From NCBI GenBank assembly GCA_963818855.1, contig CAWFUH010000008.1, forward strand, positions 774,539 to 838,538: a DNA stretch of 64,000 nucleotides, read 5' to 3'. Source of the stretch: Bog-159 sp963818855 (GTDB lineage Bacteria > Acidobacteriota > Terriglobia > Bryobacterales > Bryobacteraceae). The notes below the pieces were generated by a model. It was not told where the DNA came from. It saw nothing but the letters and a program-made list of their open reading frames with translations, and ran no database searches. Position 1 is the stretch's first letter. Each line of letters opens with the position of its first letter. Position numbers and translations under genes: made by a program. Positions 60,970 to 64,000 of this stretch are shown here, piece by piece.

Positions 60970-62370
60970 CTATACCGCCAGAGCGCTTTTCGCCGGACCA
61001 TCTCCGGTCAGCGGATTACGCCATCCTCCGGGCGGGACCAGTTGCTCCACTGCCGGCGGACCCCATGTCTGCGGCTCATAGAAATGCAGCGGCGTGCCCC
61101 TGCCGAGCAGTGGATCCACAATCCGCCATGCCTCTTCCACATAGTCCTCGCGTGCAAAAAGGGTGGCGTCGCCAGCCAACGCGTCGCTCAGGACCTTCTC
61201 GTAGGCATCCATCTGCTCGGCGGTGGGCTGCGTGCTTGCCACCATCTCGACCGGCTCGGTAATGATTCTCGTCTCGCCACCCACCATCACGGTCATACCC
61301 ATGGCGATCGCTACATCCGGATTGATTCGCAGCCTCAAATGATTTGAAGTTACACCTTCCGCTGGGAAAATAGCGGGCGGCTTTCGCAGGCGGCAGACAA
61401 TCTCGGTGCAGGTCACGGGCAGTTGCTTGCCAGCCCGCATATAGAACGGTACCCCCTGCCAGCGCCAGGAATTCACTTCGAGTTTCACGGCTGCGAAAGT
61501 CTCGGTTTTCGAGTCCGGCGCCACGCCCTTTTCCTCCCGGTACCCCAGGAACTGGCCGCGAACCACGTTCTTCTCTTTCAAATCCGGAATGGCTTTCAGC
61601 ACTTTCACCTTCTCATCGCGAACCGATTCGCTGTCCGTGCGAACCGGAGGCTCCATCGCCAGGTTGCACAGCACCTGGAAGAGATGATTCTGAATCACGT
61701 CGCGGATGGTGCCAGTCTCGTCGTAGAACGCCCCGCGGCCTTGCACCCCGAAGTCTTCGGCCATCGTAATCTGCACGCTCTCTACGTAATTGCGATTCCA
61801 GAAGGACTCCATGAAGGTATTGGCAAAGCGGAAGACCACCAGGTTGTTCACCGGCCGCTTGCCCAAGTAGTGGTCGATCCGGAAGACGTTTTTCTCTTCG
61901 AAATTCCGGAGCAATACCTTGTTAAGATGCCGCGCTGAGGCGAGGTCGTGGCCGAAGGGCTTCTCGACGATCATCCGCGCGTTCGCCATGCAGCGGCAAT
62001 GTATGAGGTTTTCGAGCACCGGTTCGAACATGGCAGGCGGAATGGCCAGGTAATGCGCCGGTCGGCGCGAACTCTGGAGCTCCCGGCCGAGCGCTTCGAA
62101 GGTCGCCGGATCGCCATAATCACCGTCAACATACCGCAGTAGTGACGAGAGTTTCCGGAAAGCCTCTGGATCCGCGCCGCCGTGCTTTTCCAGGCTGTCC
62201 AGCGCGCGGGCTTTAAACTGATCGAGGTTCCAACCGGCCTTCGCCACCCCGATCACCGGCACGTTCAGACTTCCGCGCTTCAACATCGCCTGCAGTGCCG
62301 GGAAGATCTTCTTATAAGCCAGGTCGCCGGTGGCGCCGAAGAAAACGAATGCGTCCGAGTGATTGTCCAT
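60970..62370 (-). CDS. zwf: glucose-6-phosphate 1-dehydrogenase
   Basis: 466 residues. The NADP loop FFGATGDLAYKKIFPALQAM is at the N-terminus. The catalytic signature RIDHYLGKRPVNNLVVFRFA (lysine and histidine) lies near residue 170, followed by WNRNYVESVQITMAEDFGVQ. The end (WRIVDPLL ... YEPQTWGPPAVEQLV) is normal. It oxidises glucose-6-phosphate to 6-phosphogluconolactone and starts the oxidative pentose phosphate pathway. It lies three bases downstream of gnd, with rpe further upstream, so one pathway operon is likely. Confidence 0.97.
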   Translation of the reverse strand: MDNHSDAFVFFGATGDLAYKKIFPALQAMLKRGSLNVPVIGVAKAGWNLDQFKARALDSLEKHGGADPEAFRKLSSLLRYVDGDYGDPATFEALGRELQSSRRPAHYLAIPPAMFEPVLENLIHCRCMANARMIVEKPFGHDLASARHLNKVLLRNFEEKNVFRIDHYLGKRPVNNLVVFRFANTFMESFWNRNYVESVQITMAEDFGVQGRGAFYDETGTIRDVIQNHLFQVLCNLAMEPPVRTDSESVRDEKVKVLKAIPDLKEKNVVRGQFLGYREEKGVAPDSKTETFAAVKLEVNSWRWQGVPFYMRAGKQLPVTCTEIVCRLRKPPAIFPAEGVTSNHLRLRINPDVAIAMGMTVMVGGETRIITEPVEMVASTQPTAEQMDAYEKVLSDALAGDATLFAREDYVEEAWRIVDPLLGRGTPLHFYEPQTWGPPAVEQLVPPGGWRNPLTGDGPAKSALAV

Positions 62371-62373
62371 CGC

Positions 62374-63409
62374 TTATGCCGCCCGTTCCCTTCCCGCGGC
62401 CTTCTCCAGATGTCCGCCGAATTCATACCGCATGGCCGAGAGCAGCTTGTCCGCAAAATCGGCGTCGCCGCGCGACGAAAACCGCTGGTAAAGCGCGCTG
62501 GAGAGCACCGGGACGGGAACCGCTTCGTCAATCGCCGCTTTTATGGTCCAGCGCCCTTCGCCGGAATCGGAAACACGACCGGAGAATCGCGACATTTGGG
62601 GATCTTCTAGCAAAGCGGCGGCCGTGAGGTCGAGCAGCCACGACGCGATCACGCTACCGTGGCGCCAGAGTTCCGCGATATCGGCAAGTTTGAGGTCGTA
62701 CTGATACTCCTCCGGATTGCGCAGCGGGGTGGTTTCGGCGTCGGGCGCTTCGCCGGTCTGCTTGCCGATGTTGGCGCGGCGAAGAATGCCCAGGCCCTCG
62801 GCGTACGCCGCCATCACGCCGTATTCGATGCCGTTGTGGATCATTTTTCACGAAATGGCCGGCGCCGTTTGGGCCGCAGTGCAGATAACCCTGCTCGGCC
62901 GTGCCGCCCATCTTCTCGCGGCCGGGCGTTTCCGGAATGCTGCCCTTCCCCGGAGCGAGCGCCGCGAAGATTGGCTCGAGGTGCTTCACCACCGCCGCCT
63001 CGCCGCCAATCATCATGCAGTAGCCCCGTTCCAGTCCCCATACGCCTCCGCTCGTGCCCACGTCTACGTAATGGATCGAGTGCGACGCCAGTTCCTTGGC
63101 GCGGCGGATGTCATCCACGTAGTACGAGTTCCCGCCGTCGACCACGATGTCACCCGGCTGCAGAAGCGGCACGAGGTCACTAATGGTGTCGTCCACCACC
63201 GCCGCTGGAACCATCAACCAGACCGCGCGCGGCGGCGTGAGTTTTGCGACTAAATCGGCGAGCGAAGTCGATTCCACGGCTTTCTCCCTCGCCAACTCTC
63301 TGATAGACTTTGGCGACATGTCGAACACCACGCATTGGTGCCCCTTTCGGATGACGCGCCGCGCCATGTTGGCGCCCATCCTTCCCAGACCGATCATTCC
63401 CAGTTGCAT
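62374..63409 (-). pseudogene. gnd: 6-phosphogluconate dehydrogenase, decarboxylating, with one-base frameshift
   Basis: From ATG 63409 the coenzyme domain is intact: MQLGMIGLGRMGANMARR, VVDGGNSYYVDDIRRAKE, DVGTSGGVWGLERGYCMMIG and GPNGAGHFVK. The frame then breaks at a run of five A's (62845-62849). The other frame continues at once with MIHNGIEYGVMAAYAEGLGI and runs to a normal C-terminus. Intact homologues read GAGHFVKMVHNGIEYG, so one extra A explains it. Either the gene is newly inactivated or the base is an assembly error. The repaired protein would be about 344 residues, the short NAD-type (GndA/YqeC-like) form. Confidence 0.9.
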
Positions 63410-63457
63410 CCCTGTTCCCCTCTCACAAAAGTCTGCCGCGTACAGCGGCACTGCCAC

Positions 63458-64000
63458 TCAACGAATCGCGGCTCTCAGCCGGCCCATCGCCGCGGTGATC
63501 CCCTCTTGATGCCCGAACACCGATGACCCCGCCACGAACACGTCCGCGCCGGACGACGCTGCCAGCGGCGCTGTCGATTCATCCACGCCGCCATCCACCT
63601 CCAGTTAACAGCGAAGGTTCGCGCGATCGATCATCTTCCGCACGCGCTCGATCTTCGGCAGGGTCGTCTGGAGGAAATGCTGATGACCGAACCCCGGATC
63701 CACGGTCATCACCAGCACCAGATCCACCAGCGGCAGGACCTCCTCGAGCACCGAAGCCGGCGTCGCCGGATTAATCGCCACGCCCGCACGCTTGCCGAGT
63801 TCCTTAATCCGCCGCACTGTCCGGTGCAGATTGCAGTTGCCCTCCCAGTGCACCAGGAACGCATCCGAGCCTGCCTTGACGAACTCCTCGAAGAAGAAGT
63901 CCGGATTCGTGATCATCAGGTGCGTCTCCAGCGGCAGGCGGGTCACGTGGCGGAGCGACTGAACAACGGGCGCGCCCATCGTCAGAAGAGTCTGAGAACG
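63458..64000 (-). pseudogene. rpe: ribulose-phosphate 3-epimerase, 5' end outside window, with in-frame stop
   Basis: Residues typical of Rpe are visible: VVQSLRHVTRLPLETHLMIT, NPATPASVLEEVLPLVDLVL and VMTVDPGFGHQHFL with the metal-site Asp. After IDRANLRC a TAA (63605-63607) interrupts. The same frame then continues with LEVDGGVDESTAPLAASSGA, DVFVAGSSVFG to a TGA at 63458. A Glu codon (GAA) is expected at the stop, so a single G-to-T change would explain it. Rpe interconverts ribulose-5-phosphate and xylulose-5-phosphate. The N-terminal ~45 residues lie beyond the window. Confidence 0.85.

Overview
The window is high-GC bacterial chromosome, most likely from an Acidobacteriota member of the Bryobacter/Solibacter type. 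This is inferred from gene content, not from a phylogenetic marker search. The pointers are two secreted GloVer-repeat proteins, a CRTAC1 (FG-GAP/UnbV-ASPIC) protein, a giant Oar-like TonB-dependent receptor beside a membrane-anchored regulator, Tat-exported Gfo/Idh/MocA and sugar-isomerase proteins, and many toxin-antitoxin and transposase remnants.

Layout. 1-10 kb: a 2OG-Fe(II) oxygenase, a VapBC pair, and a translation/transcription cluster read leftwards (tRNA-Tyr, tRNA-Thr, tuf, rpmG, tRNA-Trp, secE, nusG, rplK). The expected rplA-rplJL-rpoBC does not follow rplK. Instead there is a GloVer-repeat gene and then a stitched relic made of rplK, nusG and oxygenase pieces. A damaged MntA/HepT pair, a second GloVer protein and a HicB relic follow. 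10-16 kb: a homocysteine methyltransferase/MTHFR fusion, a YrdC/Sua5 protein, then a TetR / NmrA-like / DoxX-like cassette embedded in IS1182- and IS5-type transposase debris. 16-19.8 kb: a compact mobile element with four overlapping genes (zinc-ribbon protein, CHC2/TOPRIM primase, two tyrosine recombinases). This is the most unusual system seen. 19.8-42 kb: mostly housekeeping and envelope genes (CPBP protease, MFS transporter, DinB, CsbD, ECF sigma factor coupled to a double-VOC protein, oxidoreductase, SYLF, HDOD, CRTAC1, S41 protease, TonB C-terminal protein, UDP-sugar dehydrogenase, FecR, MscL, sugar isomerase).

42-51 kb: an operon of a large secreted TIG/transglutaminase-like protein (interrupted by frameshifts) and two tandem paralogous small secreted proteins, then an esterase, then a graveyard of truncated GH95, GH3, carboxylesterase and aldo/keto reductase genes. 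51-60.6 kb: a glycan-use locus (regulator, TonB receptor, TPR protein, GPH transporter, GH31 alpha-glycosidase) whose transporter/hydrolase pair recalls E. coli yicJI. 61-64 kb: oxidative pentose phosphate genes zwf, gnd and rpe, with gnd frameshifted and rpe carrying an in-frame stop.

Many genes carry single-base frameshifts, several at short homopolymers (AAAAA in gnd, CCCCCC in the TIG gene). Some may therefore be assembly errors rather than biology, so each broken call is conditional on the read data.
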